Assembly (NCBI GenBank): GCA_027310625.1
Contig: DAIDAM010000006.1
Location: 1 to 47,014, forward strand
Origin: a bacterium
GTDB lineage: Bacteria; Patescibacteriota; Minisyncoccia; UBA6257; 2-01-FULL-56-20
Reading direction: 5' to 3'
DNA length: 47,014 bases
In this document: piece after piece, positions 25,664 to 33,753 of the stretch
How positions within the stretch are numbered: the first letter of the stretch is position 1
Layout of the letters: every line of letters begins with the position of its first letter
Position numbers and translations under genes: made by a program
Notes under the pieces: model-generated
The model's input: only the letters and a program-made list of their open reading frames with translations
What the model was told of the DNA's origin: nothing
Databases searched by the model: none

Positions 25664-25743
25664 CCGACGGCGAAGGTGTATCCTTTCAATTTCAATCGCA
25701 GGTGACCAAGCCGTACGGCCTCTCGGCTGAAAAGAACAAAGCG

Positions 25744-25777
25744 CAGGCGGAGCATTGCTCCGCCTGATGTTTTTTTA
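25744..25777 (+). terminator. Strong terminator at the left edge of the element
   Basis: A 10-bp perfect stem (CAGGCGGAGC / GCTCCGCCTG) with a 3-base loop, then GATG and a run of T. It separates the host gene from the res gene on the opposite strand. Confidence 0.88.
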
Positions 25778-25896
25778 CAATTTGCTCCGAATTGTGGACA
25801 ATGTTAGAACGATAATTGAGCAACAAAATGAGTATATCTACATACCCGATTTGAGAAATTTCGCTAACTCCTAAACTTACCCTACCGCACTACTCA
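25778..25896. other. Probable left boundary zone of the integrative element
   Basis: This AT-rich gap lies between the host terminator and the res stop codon. It contains TTACCCTACCGCACTA (25877-25892), exactly repeated at 35859-35874 inside the primase gene. It also has an inverted pair GAGAAAT/ATTTCTC around that repeat. I could not find a copy of the tRNA-Asn 3' end here, so the exact att site is not established. Confidence 0.4.
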
Positions 25897-28425
25897 CTAT
25901 TTCTCAACGCCTCGGATTGTCTCGTATAGCTCCTGCTGGCGTTTTTGGAGCGAGGCGTCAAAGATAATGCGGTATTCAAAGTTTTTGTTTGCCTGCTGGA
26001 ACTCCTTAAAACCGATTTCTTTGGCAAACACTTCATTAAACAGGTTTTCAATTTTGCCTTTGTATTCCTGCTTGTTTTTTTCGTAAGCCGCTTTTTCTTT
26101 GTTGGCTTTTACCTCAACCACTAAAAATCTGCCCTTTGTCGTTTCTACCAGAAAATCTGGGAAGTAGCGGGCAATCCGTTTGTTTTCTGGGCTGTAATAC
26201 TCAAAATAAAAATCGTTATGGGTGGGGTCAGTAGCTCCGCCTGTAAAATAAACATCAACAATCGCCTCGTCTTTATCCAGCACATCCCGCAAATACTTAA
26301 ACAGGTCTTTTTCGTCCGTGCTGTCAAAGTTGTATGGGTTGATGTGAAAACCAATGCGGCTTTTGCCGTGGGCTTTCTCCATCTGCTCCCGTGAGACAAC
26401 GAGGATGTTTTTGCCCTGCTCAATGCTTATCTTGAAGGGATACATCTTTGCCAGCTCAATTTCTTCCTCAACCGCCTCGGTCTTTTCTTGATACTGATAA
26501 GCGTTTGCCAAAATGCCACTGATAATAAACGGCACGAGTGCCATATTTTCATTTACCTTTTTTACCAGTTCTTTGCGGGACAAGCCATTTTTCTCCAAAA
26601 CTTCCTCAACATCCAAACAGGATAAGTGAGTGTAGCGATTGATAAGCTCAACAATTTCATAAAAAGTAAGATTGCCGTTTTCTTTAAGCTCCCGTGTCGC
26701 TTGTGCTCTGCGGTATCCCGCTTGCCCCTCGGTCAAAAATATCCCGCCTTCGCCCACGAGCGATTTGTAATCATCAACTTTGAAGGTTTTTACATCAATT
26801 TTGATGTTATCCAAATCCTGATTTTGAATAGCCAGTATTTCTTTGAGCAACTTCGTAACTTTGAGCTTTTTCTTTTTCTCAATTTTAAGCGTATGCTCAA
26901 AGCTCTTTGTTTCTTGTGCTGACAGCTCCTCAATCGTGGTAGCAAAGTTGTTTTTCAATTCCTTATCCAATATGCGGTAGTTCTCCTCTGACAAGAAAAT
27001 TGAGCCGAGCGTTGTGTTATCGCCAATGCTCCGCAAACAACGGGTGGACGATTGAAGCACGAAAATTGCACTCTTGGGCTTTCGGTAAAGGGCACAGGCA
27101 ACAAGCGAGCGGCAATTCCACCCTTCCGTGCCTTTGCCAACAAGCAAGATAAACTGCTTTTTGCTATCGGCGGTATCACAATTCAAAAACTCCTCTTTGT
27201 TTTCTTCCGCCTCGGTGTGATATTCCAGCACCTTATCCAAAGAAATATCCTGCTCCGCCAAAACCTTCTCAAGTTTTGGTCTTAACTCTTTTCGCAGGTC
27301 ATCAATGTTCGCCGCATAAAAAGCAATTTTCGGCAATCGGCTTTCAACCCTATTTTCGCCGTATTCGTCCCAGAACTTCTCCACGACATCTTGGATAAAC
27401 TTGCCACTTCTTACCTGTGAGTATTCAAAAAATCTTACCTGCTTCAAAATGCCTTTTTCTATGCCTTGCTTCAATCCGAAGTGATAAACGACATCGGCAA
27501 TCATTTTGTTTGCCACATACGGCGTCCCCGTAAGGTTTATGACGCCCACAAGCGGAGTGTTGCCGTGCAGATAGTTGATGGTTTGCCTCGTCTTTTTCAA
27601 AGTGCCCTCAAGCGTTTTGCCGTAAGAGTGATGGGCTTCATCAACGAACACAACGAGATTTGAAAGCCCACGGATTGCGGCGAGGCGGCGGTTTTCAATT
27701 TCTTTTTTCTCCAGCTCGCCCCAATCGCCGAAAAGCCGTTTTGTCCCGTTTTCGGTTCGCCTCGTTTTCAAAATGATTTTCTGCGAGTTAGAAATGATGA
27801 TATTGTAGTTGCCAATCGGCGAGAGTGGTGTTTCTGGACTTTCCAGATAGTGATACTTAACATTGAGCAAAATGTTCTGATATTCTTTCGGGACAACCCG
27901 TGTGTAATCAAAAGTTTTAACCTCTTTCAAGCTCTCAATTATGGTGGTGTCGGGAGCGAATACTAAAGCGTTTTTGGCGAAGCGTTTGTCGTCTGGATGA
28001 TAAAAAGACAACACGAAATCGTAAGTTGCCATCACTGCCATTAAAATCGTTTTGCCCGCTCCCATCGTAAGGGCATACACTTGATTTGGATAATCCGAGA
28101 CGCCGAACCTGTCCGCCATCAGCTCCTCAATCTTTTCTTTGTTGCCGAGCAAATCAAACGCTTCGTCTCGTGGGACGCCAAGCCCCAAGAGCATATCCTT
28201 TTCGTTGTCAAAAAGGGACTTAAAAACTTCCAGCGAGGATTTATTGCCGACAATTTCTTTGAGATAGATATAGGTTTCTAACGCCTCAACCTGCGGCTTA
28301 TGCAAAAAGCCCACTCGCTTAATGTGGGTCAAAATGTTTTGCGTCTCCCGCTCAACGCCCTTATAGTTATCGCTTCGCCAATCGGCGACTTTCTGCTGGA
28401 TGTGTTGTAAAAAAGGATTTTCCAT
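25897..28425 (-). CDS. res: Type III restriction enzyme, Res subunit
   Basis: ATP-dependent translocase and endonuclease that cleaves unmethylated DNA with Mod, 842 residues. It is a superfamily 2 helicase with Walker A MGAGKT (about 121-126), motif II DEAHHSYGKT (about 262), and the late helicase segment LVGKGTEGWNCRSLVACAL with a motif VI-like stretch SSTRCLRSIG. The C-terminal nuclease is the PD-(D/E)XK type: FPDFLVETTKGRFLVVEVKANK near residue 770. All key residues are present. It starts 4 bp after the mod stop, so the two are co-transcribed leftwards. Confidence 0.93.
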   Translation of the reverse strand: MENPFLQHIQQKVADWRSDNYKGVERETQNILTHIKRVGFLHKPQVEALETYIYLKEIVGNKSSLEVFKSLFDNEKDMLLGLGVPRDEAFDLLGNKEKIEELMADRFGVSDYPNQVYALTMGAGKTILMAVMATYDFVLSFYHPDDKRFAKNALVFAPDTTIIESLKEVKTFDYTRVVPKEYQNILLNVKYHYLESPETPLSPIGNYNIIISNSQKIILKTRRTENGTKRLFGDWGELEKKEIENRRLAAIRGLSNLVVFVDEAHHSYGKTLEGTLKKTRQTINYLHGNTPLVGVINLTGTPYVANKMIADVVYHFGLKQGIEKGILKQVRFFEYSQVRSGKFIQDVVEKFWDEYGENRVESRLPKIAFYAANIDDLRKELRPKLEKVLAEQDISLDKVLEYHTEAEENKEEFLNCDTADSKKQFILLVGKGTEGWNCRSLVACALYRKPKSAIFVLQSSTRCLRSIGDNTTLGSIFLSEENYRILDKELKNNFATTIEELSAQETKSFEHTLKIEKKKKLKVTKLLKEILAIQNQDLDNIKIDVKTFKVDDYKSLVGEGGIFLTEGQAGYRRAQATRELKENGNLTFYEIVELINRYTHLSCLDVEEVLEKNGLSRKELVKKVNENMALVPFIISGILANAYQYQEKTEAVEEEIELAKMYPFKISIEQGKNILVVSREQMEKAHGKSRIGFHINPYNFDSTDEKDLFKYLRDVLDKDEAIVDVYFTGGATDPTHNDFYFEYYSPENKRIARYFPDFLVETTKGRFLVVEVKANKEKAAYEKNKQEYKGKIENLFNEVFAKEIGFKEFQQANKNFEYRIIFDASLQKRQQELYETIRGVEK

Positions 28426-28428
28426 ACG

Positions 28429-30270
28429 CTATGCCGCAACCTTAAATGTCTCAAAGTATTCCTCGCCAAGCACATCAACGATTTTCACCGCAACCTTGTA
28501 TTCGCCCTTTTTCGGATACTCCCAGCTATACTTTGCTTTGATGAGTTCTTTCTTTGTCGGCAAATCCATAATCTCGGCGTTGAAAAGGTTGCCGTTGTAG
28601 TCAACATCAACCGCCACGCTGTCTATGATTTGCTTAAAGTCCATCACTTTGGCTTGGTGTTCTTTTTTGAGCACTTTGCCGTTTTCAACTTCCAGCTTTC
28701 TCATCAAAATCGGCGAGTAAAACTCTTTCAGTTCAACCGATAGCTTTTTATCTTTAGCTCTTACTTCAATCTTGGCTTCGGGCTTTTTCTTGAAAATAAG
28801 ATTTTTCTTGTCGGTCAAAATGTCTCTGATTTCAACCTTAACCCCCGACTTGTTTTCCTTTTTCAGAAAATCGGCAACATCCAGCTCAACGCCAGAAGCG
28901 ATAATCAAAACGCCTTCCTCATACACTGGCTCACCCGTCTTTGATTTTTTCTTTACCGAGAAGGTATCAATTTTATCCTCAATGCTCTTGAGCACTTGCC
29001 GTATATCCATTTTGTTGAGCACTCGGTTTATCGGCATTACTTTCACAAAATTGTTGTCCAAAACGCCATCAAAATAGCTCCGCTTTATCGGCTCTACACC
29101 ATACATCTCCATCACGATTTCTTTTGCCTCAAGTTCGTTTTTGAAAATGTCGTAATCGTTCACATTGTAGATTTTGAAACCGAAAGACATTTTGCTTTTT
29201 GCCTCTTTCATTTCTTTTTCGGACAGAAACCACGCAGAAGTATCTTTTTTACCAGAAACTTGGGCTTCAATGATTTGATTAAGCCGTTTGGTAGAGATTT
29301 GAACTGCACTTAAGTTAATGTCGCAAGCAATCCAGTGTCTGCCGAGTTTTTGAGCAACTGCTGGAGTTGTGCCTGCACCAACAAAGAAATCGGCAACCAA
29401 ATCACCTTCGTTTGATGACGCTTTGATAATTCGTGTTAGCAGGTTTTCATTTTTTTGAGTTGGATAATCTTTCTTTTCGCCACTAAAACTCATAATTTGT
29501 ATGCTATCCATTTTATCCAGCTCGTTGCAGTTCCAAGTATCCTCAATCGCATATCCTTCTCCTTCTGGCTTCGCCCCGTCTCGTCTGGCGTAATCTTTCG
29601 GATAGGATATGTATTCCTTGTTGAAAACGAAGTGATTTTTGTTTTTGGCATAGTAAAGAATGTTGTCGTGGTTTCTTATCCAGTTCTCCGTTGCCGTCTT
29701 ATATCCAGAAACCCACCCTATCCGCCAGATGATTTCTCGTAAAAAGTTTTCCTCGCCAAAAACTTCATCCATTATCGTTTTCAGATAATGAACTTTTTGA
29801 GGGTCAAGATGAACATAAATGCTTCCGCTATCCGCAAGCAGTTCTCGCATAAGCAGGAGACGCTCATACATAAACTGCAAATACTCGTCTCGTCTCCAAA
29901 TATCTGTATATTGTTTTTCTTCCAGCAAACCTTGTGGTTCACCCTCAACTTTTTCGCCCCGTAGTTTTACTTTTCTTACATACTCGGCTTCGCTGGCAAA
30001 AGGTGGGTCAATGTAAATCAAATCAATCTTGCCTCGGTATTCTTTGAGGAGATGGGCTAAAACTTGGAGATTGTCGCCCCAGAAAAGTTTATTGAAATCT
30101 TTTGAGTTTTTGTCGCCATAGACCTCTTTCTCTTGGGCTGGATAGTATTCCACTTTGTCCAAAGGTCTTTTGCCAACCCATTGGAGCATTGGTCTGCCTT
30201 TGGCTTTTTCAATATCAAAACGATAACTTTTAGCTTTCGCTACGGATTGTAATTCTAATTTTCTGCTCAT
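28429..30270 (-). CDS. mod: Type III DNA methyltransferase, Mod subunit
   Basis: Recognises the site and methylates adenine, protecting host DNA and guiding Res. 613 residues from ATG 30270 (MSRKLELQSVAKAKSYRF); the upstream in-frame extension is leader sequence. Motif IV is YIDPPFASEAEYV (about 86-98), and the SAM-binding motif I is VADFFVGAGTTPAVAQKLGR (about residue 295). Motif IV precedes motif I, which is the beta class. The long C-terminal part after about residue 330 is the Res-interaction region. Upstream lies a structured leader (30271-30463) that may control translation. Confidence 0.93.
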   Translation of the reverse strand: MSRKLELQSVAKAKSYRFDIEKAKGRPMLQWVGKRPLDKVEYYPAQEKEVYGDKNSKDFNKLFWGDNLQVLAHLLKEYRGKIDLIYIDPPFASEAEYVRKVKLRGEKVEGEPQGLLEEKQYTDIWRRDEYLQFMYERLLLMRELLADSGSIYVHLDPQKVHYLKTIMDEVFGEENFLREIIWRIGWVSGYKTATENWIRNHDNILYYAKNKNHFVFNKEYISYPKDYARRDGAKPEGEGYAIEDTWNCNELDKMDSIQIMSFSGEKKDYPTQKNENLLTRIIKASSNEGDLVADFFVGAGTTPAVAQKLGRHWIACDINLSAVQISTKRLNQIIEAQVSGKKDTSAWFLSEKEMKEAKSKMSFGFKIYNVNDYDIFKNELEAKEIVMEMYGVEPIKRSYFDGVLDNNFVKVMPINRVLNKMDIRQVLKSIEDKIDTFSVKKKSKTGEPVYEEGVLIIASGVELDVADFLKKENKSGVKVEIRDILTDKKNLIFKKKPEAKIEVRAKDKKLSVELKEFYSPILMRKLEVENGKVLKKEHQAKVMDFKQIIDSVAVDVDYNGNLFNAEIMDLPTKKELIKAKYSWEYPKKGEYKVAVKIVDVLGEEYFETFKVAA

Positions 30271-30463
30271 AATGTGGTTGGGATTTTGTGCTCGTGGAAA
30301 CAGAAAGCTCCCCACGAGCGATGACCTTGCGGCCACCCAGCAGTATTCCTACTACTGACCCAACCACGAGTGCTCAATGAGGAGCTTACTATCGTGGTTG
30401 GGAATTTGATTGCCACTACTTAAAATAAGTGTTGGGCAATTACTAAATTGTAAAAATTTTATG
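30271..30463 (-). ncRNA. Structured leader of mod with alternative pairings
   Basis: In the mod transcript three segments can compete. A is CCCAACCACGA (30402-30392), B is TCGTGGTTGGG (30369-30359), and C is ATCCCAACCACA (30284-30273), the last ending 2 bases before the mod ATG. B pairs perfectly with A over 11 bp, or with C over about 9 bp. Between B and C is a further hairpin with stem GCTCGTGG/CCACGAGC (30319-30312 and 30297-30290). This A-B-C layout resembles attenuators and riboswitch expression platforms. No ligand-type motif is recognised. Confidence 0.55.
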
Positions 30464-30664
30464 TCATCTTTTCTTTTGATTTAATAACTTCAAAATATCT
30501 TCCTTCCGATAACGCATTACTCTTTTGACGCCGATACGAATAGCAGACAAAATTCCTTTTTTATCCCATTGCCGTAAAGTGTTTGGGTGGCACTTCAAAA
30601 TCTCACACGCTTCTTTGAGCGTAAGCAATTCTGGAATTTGTTTATTTTTTCGCTTTTTAATCAT
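30464..30664 (-). CDS. Excisionase/MerR-like helix-turn-helix protein
   Basis: A 66-residue basic protein. The segment LLTLKEACEILKCHPNTLRQWDKKGILSAIRIGVKRVMRYRKEDI is a complete winged-helix HTH_17 (excisionase family) domain, with the conserved N-T-L-R-x-W recognition helix and R-Y-R-x-x-D wing. Such proteins direct recombinase excision or regulate element genes. It is transcribed away from the 611-residue gene, and the 58-bp gap holds an inverted repeat that it might bind. Confidence 0.85.
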   Translation of the reverse strand: MIKKRKNKQIPELLTLKEACEILKCHPNTLRQWDKKGILSAIRIGVKRVMRYRKEDILKLLNQKKR

Positions 30665-30701
30665 TGATTTTCTACCTCACATTTGATAACATAAGTATAT
30701 C

Positions 30702-30720
30702 GCAGATATTTTTAATCTGC
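30702..30720. promoter_or_regulatory. Candidate operator between the HTH gene and the 30.7-kb gene
   Basis: GCAGAT (30702-30707) and ATCTGC (30715-30720) are perfect 6-bp arms around ATTTTTA, ending 2 bases before the next ATG. Its place in a divergent gap next to an HTH gene suggests regulator binding. Confidence 0.45.
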
Positions 30721-30722
30721 AA

Positions 30723-32558
30723 ATGAGTATGAGTAAAAAGAATGAAAAACGAGAAATCAAGAAAGACCAGCTCCTACAAGAATGGGGCTTCCTTCGCTTT
30801 TGTAATGAAGACCCCGCTAACAGCTATGTTGGTGGCCGAATGGAGATAAACGAACCATTTTTGCGAGCGGCAGAAAAAGACAATTTAATAAAACCTCTCT
30901 TTCAAGAAAATGGGCAGGTAAGGCAAACTGATGGCACGATAAAGGATGGGGTAGTAAATTACTATAGTCCTCACCAAATCTATCTACTTACTGAACTAAA
31001 AGATAATGTATTAACCGAGAATGGATACCTTTGGGGTGGCGAAAAAGCTATTGGATGGATGTATGGTGCTGGAGAGCCAAAAAAGTTGAGAATGGTAGCG
31101 TGGGGCAAATCTTGGGTTAATTCAGAAAGTTTAGGAAAGGCATTTAGCGATGAGTGGTCAAGTGTTCTTGAGGTTTCAAAGAACTTACATAGTTTTTTAG
31201 AACTTCTACATAGTTTAGAGCCGATACCTCGGCATTATGGGGCAGAAGAAAAGCAGAGGTATTGGAGCAACGCTTCAATTCTGGAATACAATTTTGAGCC
31301 ATTAAAAATTGGTGGAAAGAAGTTATTAAAAACTTATGATTTAGATGAAAAAAAATTGATTATACTCCGCCGAAATGTCGGGCAAATTGCTGAAATGACA
31401 GACCCACTTGCTCACTGGTATTACTACATCAAAAGACATCCCGAATGGAAAAAAGATTTGCTCAAAGGAGACGCTTCGCTGGCTCAAGAAATTTATCGCT
31501 TGTATGATTTGCTAACTGAAGTATGGGAAGTTGTTGCAAAAGAAAAGTCCGAGCCGATTTTTGAGTTTTTGCATAAAGATTTTGGCGCTCCGTTTTATGC
31601 TCCAAAAACTGAATACTTGCACGGAGAAGATATTAAGGCGTTGAAATATGCGATTGAACAATTCAAAAAATGGAAGCGAAAAAAGGATAATAAATCGTTC
31701 GTAAACGATGAGGCTGCAAAGAAAATGGCCGATGTTGAGAAAGAGCTGAACGAATACGAAAAGCGATACGGCGATAGAACCTATGCAGGCAATGTTAGGT
31801 GGTATCACGAAGAAGAAAAAATAAAACTTGAGGATTTGGATGAAAAGACAAAGTGGTATGTTAATAACACTCTGGCTCAAATAAAAGACGCAAAAGTAGA
31901 ACACGAAATCCCTCGTGCGATAGAAAGTCGGCTGGGCGACTTAAAGCGAGAGTTACGGCAAATTTTCTGGAGCATAAGCCAGCAATTCAGCGAGAAAGAA
32001 AACACCGCTTGGCAGGAGATAAATAGCAATAATCTATGGATGAAACTTGCACGGGAAGGAAAATTTGAAGGGCTTGACCACGCTCAACAAGTCCAACTGG
32101 CAAATACAGAACGGAAAAAGATTGAGGCAGTAGCTAAAGGATGGAAAGAAAAATCAAAAGAATTTGGCCAGACCGTTTCGTGGTTTGCAGACCTTACATT
32201 TTGCAAAGTTTGCCGAGCAAAACCTGTAAGATTGCACATTGAAAACACCTCTCGCAATATGTGGCAGGTTGCCCTCTCGGTTATTTGCGATGATTGTTTT
32301 GCTAACATAAACCATAATTCTCTTACCGCCGATGATGAGTGGTGGAAAAACAACAATCAGGCCGAGTGGCGATGTGAAAGGTGCGACAAACTGCTATACA
32401 AATTCGCCTATGGGAATATGTTAAGTGCGAAGACGCTTAACAATGTCCCCGTAAAAATTGAGGTAGCTTATGGCCGAGCAACAATGAAAGCCAAATGCCC
32501 AAATCCTGAATGCGGAGCAACGAATGAGCGGTTTATTGATTGGGGCTGGTTGCCCTAA
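30723..32558 (+). CDS. Large element protein with a C-terminal Com-like zinc finger
   Basis: A 611-residue protein, not recognised as a whole. It is rich in Trp and charged residues, with a predicted helical middle (about 330-470, KKMADVEKELNEYEKRYG onwards). The C-terminal 120 residues hold paired cysteines: FCKVCRAKP with ICDDCF (about 500-540), then RCERCDKLLYKFAYGN and KCPNPECGATNERF. That last pair matches the Com zinc finger of phage Mu (CxxCxKLL ... CPxC...N), which binds RNA to control translation of the mom methylase gene. It starts ATGAGTATG like two other genes of the element. Confidence 0.55.
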   Translation: MSMSKKNEKREIKKDQLLQEWGFLRFCNEDPANSYVGGRMEINEPFLRAAEKDNLIKPLFQENGQVRQTDGTIKDGVVNYYSPHQIYLLTELKDNVLTENGYLWGGEKAIGWMYGAGEPKKLRMVAWGKSWVNSESLGKAFSDEWSSVLEVSKNLHSFLELLHSLEPIPRHYGAEEKQRYWSNASILEYNFEPLKIGGKKLLKTYDLDEKKLIILRRNVGQIAEMTDPLAHWYYYIKRHPEWKKDLLKGDASLAQEIYRLYDLLTEVWEVVAKEKSEPIFEFLHKDFGAPFYAPKTEYLHGEDIKALKYAIEQFKKWKRKKDNKSFVNDEAAKKMADVEKELNEYEKRYGDRTYAGNVRWYHEEEKIKLEDLDEKTKWYVNNTLAQIKDAKVEHEIPRAIESRLGDLKRELRQIFWSISQQFSEKENTAWQEINSNNLWMKLAREGKFEGLDHAQQVQLANTERKKIEAVAKGWKEKSKEFGQTVSWFADLTFCKVCRAKPVRLHIENTSRNMWQVALSVICDDCFANINHNSLTADDEWWKNNNQAEWRCERCDKLLYKFAYGNMLSAKTLNNVPVKIEVAYGRATMKAKCPNPECGATNERFIDWGWLP

Positions 32559-32562
32559 TGGG

Positions 32563-32745
32563 TTTGTCGTCTATTGTAGTAGAGAGAGCTGATTGAGCTT
32601 TCAACGGCTTGACGGGTCGGTTCAGCTCGCCTAAAATAAAGATACAAGTCAGCTACGGGCTGACCCAAGTAGCGATAAAAAGGGCTACTAATGTATATCC
32701 AGTGCCATACTGGGTGTCCGTTAGTAGCCCGTTTTGTTTACTAAC
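32563..32745 (+). ncRNA. Structured RNA candidate, copy 1
   Basis: It begins with a 22-base phrase (TTTGTCGTCTATTGTAGTAG plus AG) shared exactly with copy 2 at 33083. P1 is GTCAGC/GCTGAC (32648-32653, 32659-32664) with loop TACGG. P2 is GTAGC/GCTAC (32669-32673, 32684-32688) around GATAAAAAGG. P3 is GGGCTACTAA/TTAGTAGCCC (32682-32691, 32721-32730), followed by GTTTTG. P4 is GTTAGTA/TACTAAC (32720-32726, 32739-32745). P2 and P3 share a strand, as do P3 and P4, so folds are mutually exclusive. It lies upstream of the sigma-like gene. Confidence 0.75.
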
Positions 32746-32780
32746 CCACTCGTATTGGTTGCTGGAAATAAGTAATCAAT

Positions 32781-33080
32781 ATGAGTATGAGTTTATACAA
32801 TTCCAAATACCAAGATGACATTCTTGGAAAGGCCAAAACATCCCGTATTCCGAATATGGAGTGGCAGGATGTCGCTCAAGAACTTGATATTGCCCTCTGG
32901 CAAAAGCTGGACAAGTTTCAGGGTCGCAATAACGCCAGCGAGCGGACTTTTGCGGTAAAGGTAATGCGAAATACCATTCTTGATTTGGTTAAGTTCGCAA
33001 ACCGACAAAAGAGGCAAATTGACAGTTACCATCTTTCGCTTGATGAGATAATGGAGCGAGAATACGCCGCCGAATACTAA
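32781..33080 (+). CDS. Sigma-70 region 2-like protein
   Basis: A 99-residue protein. MEWQDVAQELDIALWQKLDKF followed by FAVKVMRNTILDLVKFANRQKRQ closely follows sigma region 2 (DLxQEGxIALWxALxKFDxxxxxxFxTFAxxxxRNxIxDxLR). The domain ends at DSYHLSLDEIMERE with no region 4, so it is shorter than a working sigma factor. It may be a sigma-like regulator or a phage-type transcription factor. Start ATGAGTATG at 32781. It is preceded by structured RNA copy 1 and followed, 2 bases after its stop, by copy 2. Confidence 0.6.
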   Translation: MSMSLYNSKYQDDILGKAKTSRIPNMEWQDVAQELDIALWQKLDKFQGRNNASERTFAVKVMRNTILDLVKFANRQKRQIDSYHLSLDEIMEREYAAEY

Positions 33081-33082
33081 CA

Positions 33083-33237
33083 TTTGTCGTCTATTGTAGT
33101 AGAGGTTAAAAATTTACAGGTAGCTATGGGCTACCCCCGATAGCAATAAAAAGGGCTATCAATATCACTCTGCGATTAAGGTCGTGGGGCGTTATTGATA
33201 GCCCTATTTTCATTAACGCCCAGCCGCAGAGCTGGGC
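33083..33237 (+). ncRNA. Structured RNA candidate, copy 2
   Basis: It starts with the same 22-base phrase as copy 1. P1 is GGTAGC/GCTACC (33119-33124, 33130-33135) with loop TATGG. P2 is GATAGC/GCTATC (33139-33144, 33155-33160) around AATAAAAAGG. P3 is GGGCTATCAATA/TATTGATAGCCC (33153-33164, 33193-33204), followed by TATTTT. P4 is GGGCGTTA/TAACGCCC (33187-33194, 33214-33221). Stems differ from copy 1 by paired changes, while loops are conserved. A last hairpin (GCCCAGC/GCTGGGC, 33218-33237) with ATTTTT looks like a terminator just before the DUF5659-like gene. Confidence 0.75.
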
Positions 33238-33246
33238 ATTTTTCTT

Positions 33247-33531
33247 ATGGCTAAAACAAAGACAACCAAACAAGACGATAGATACTTCCGCATAAGCAGT
33301 TTTTATGCGGCGGCCTTCTTATTCGCAAAAGGGCTGGAGCTGGTGAATGTAGATAAAATAACTGACCCCAAACGGGCACAATTTGTCTTTCGTGATACGG
33401 CAGAACGAGAGATGTTTTTGGATAACTATAACTTCGGGAAAGAGGACGCCCCCGAAGCAATGGTGGACGCTCGCAAACTTGTTACGGCAATAAAAATGCT
33501 CAAGGACAAGCTCTACCAAGACAAGTTTTAA
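33247..33531 (+). CDS. DUF5659-like protein
   Basis: A 94-residue protein. RYFRISSFYAAAFLFAKGLELVNVD followed by AQFVFRDTAEREMFLDNYNFG matches the DUF5659 pattern (a predicted DNA-binding-like alpha/beta domain common on CPR and phage elements). Function is unknown. It lies between structured RNA copy 2 and a short gene, 2 bases before that gene's start. Confidence 0.65.
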   Translation: MAKTKTTKQDDRYFRISSFYAAAFLFAKGLELVNVDKITDPKRAQFVFRDTAEREMFLDNYNFGKEDAPEAMVDARKLVTAIKMLKDKLYQDKF

Positions 33532-33533
33532 CT

Positions 33534-33737
33534 ATGGTTCTGGACGATGAACAAATTACAAAATTCCAAACGCTTTATAAAAGTCGCTTCGGCAAGGAAA
33601 TCAGCCGAGAGGAAGCGTATGAGAAAGGTATAAAACTTATGCGGCTCGTTGAGTTGATTTACCAACCGATGACCGAGGCGGAATACCAGCAGTTGCAGGA
33701 ACGCCGCCGACAAACTGGCGATTTACAAACCCAATAA
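33534..33737 (+). CDS. Small element protein, unknown function
   Basis: A 67-residue protein: LDDEQITKFQTLYKSRFGKEISREEAYEKGIKLMRLVELIYQPMT. The segment from KFQ to VELI looks like a ribbon- or helix-type small DNA-associated domain often found next to DUF5659 genes. I cannot assign a function. It starts 2 bases after the preceding stop, suggesting an operon. Confidence 0.6.
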   Translation: MVLDDEQITKFQTLYKSRFGKEISREEAYEKGIKLMRLVELIYQPMTEAEYQQLQERRRQTGDLQTQ

Positions 33738-33753
33738 AACCTAACAAATAAAA

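Noticed and set aside
25744-25777. The GCTCCGCCTG hairpin as a copy of the tRNA-Asn att site
   Set aside because: The similarity to TGGCTCCGCAGG is limited to the GCTCCGC core, and the hairpin is a normal terminator.
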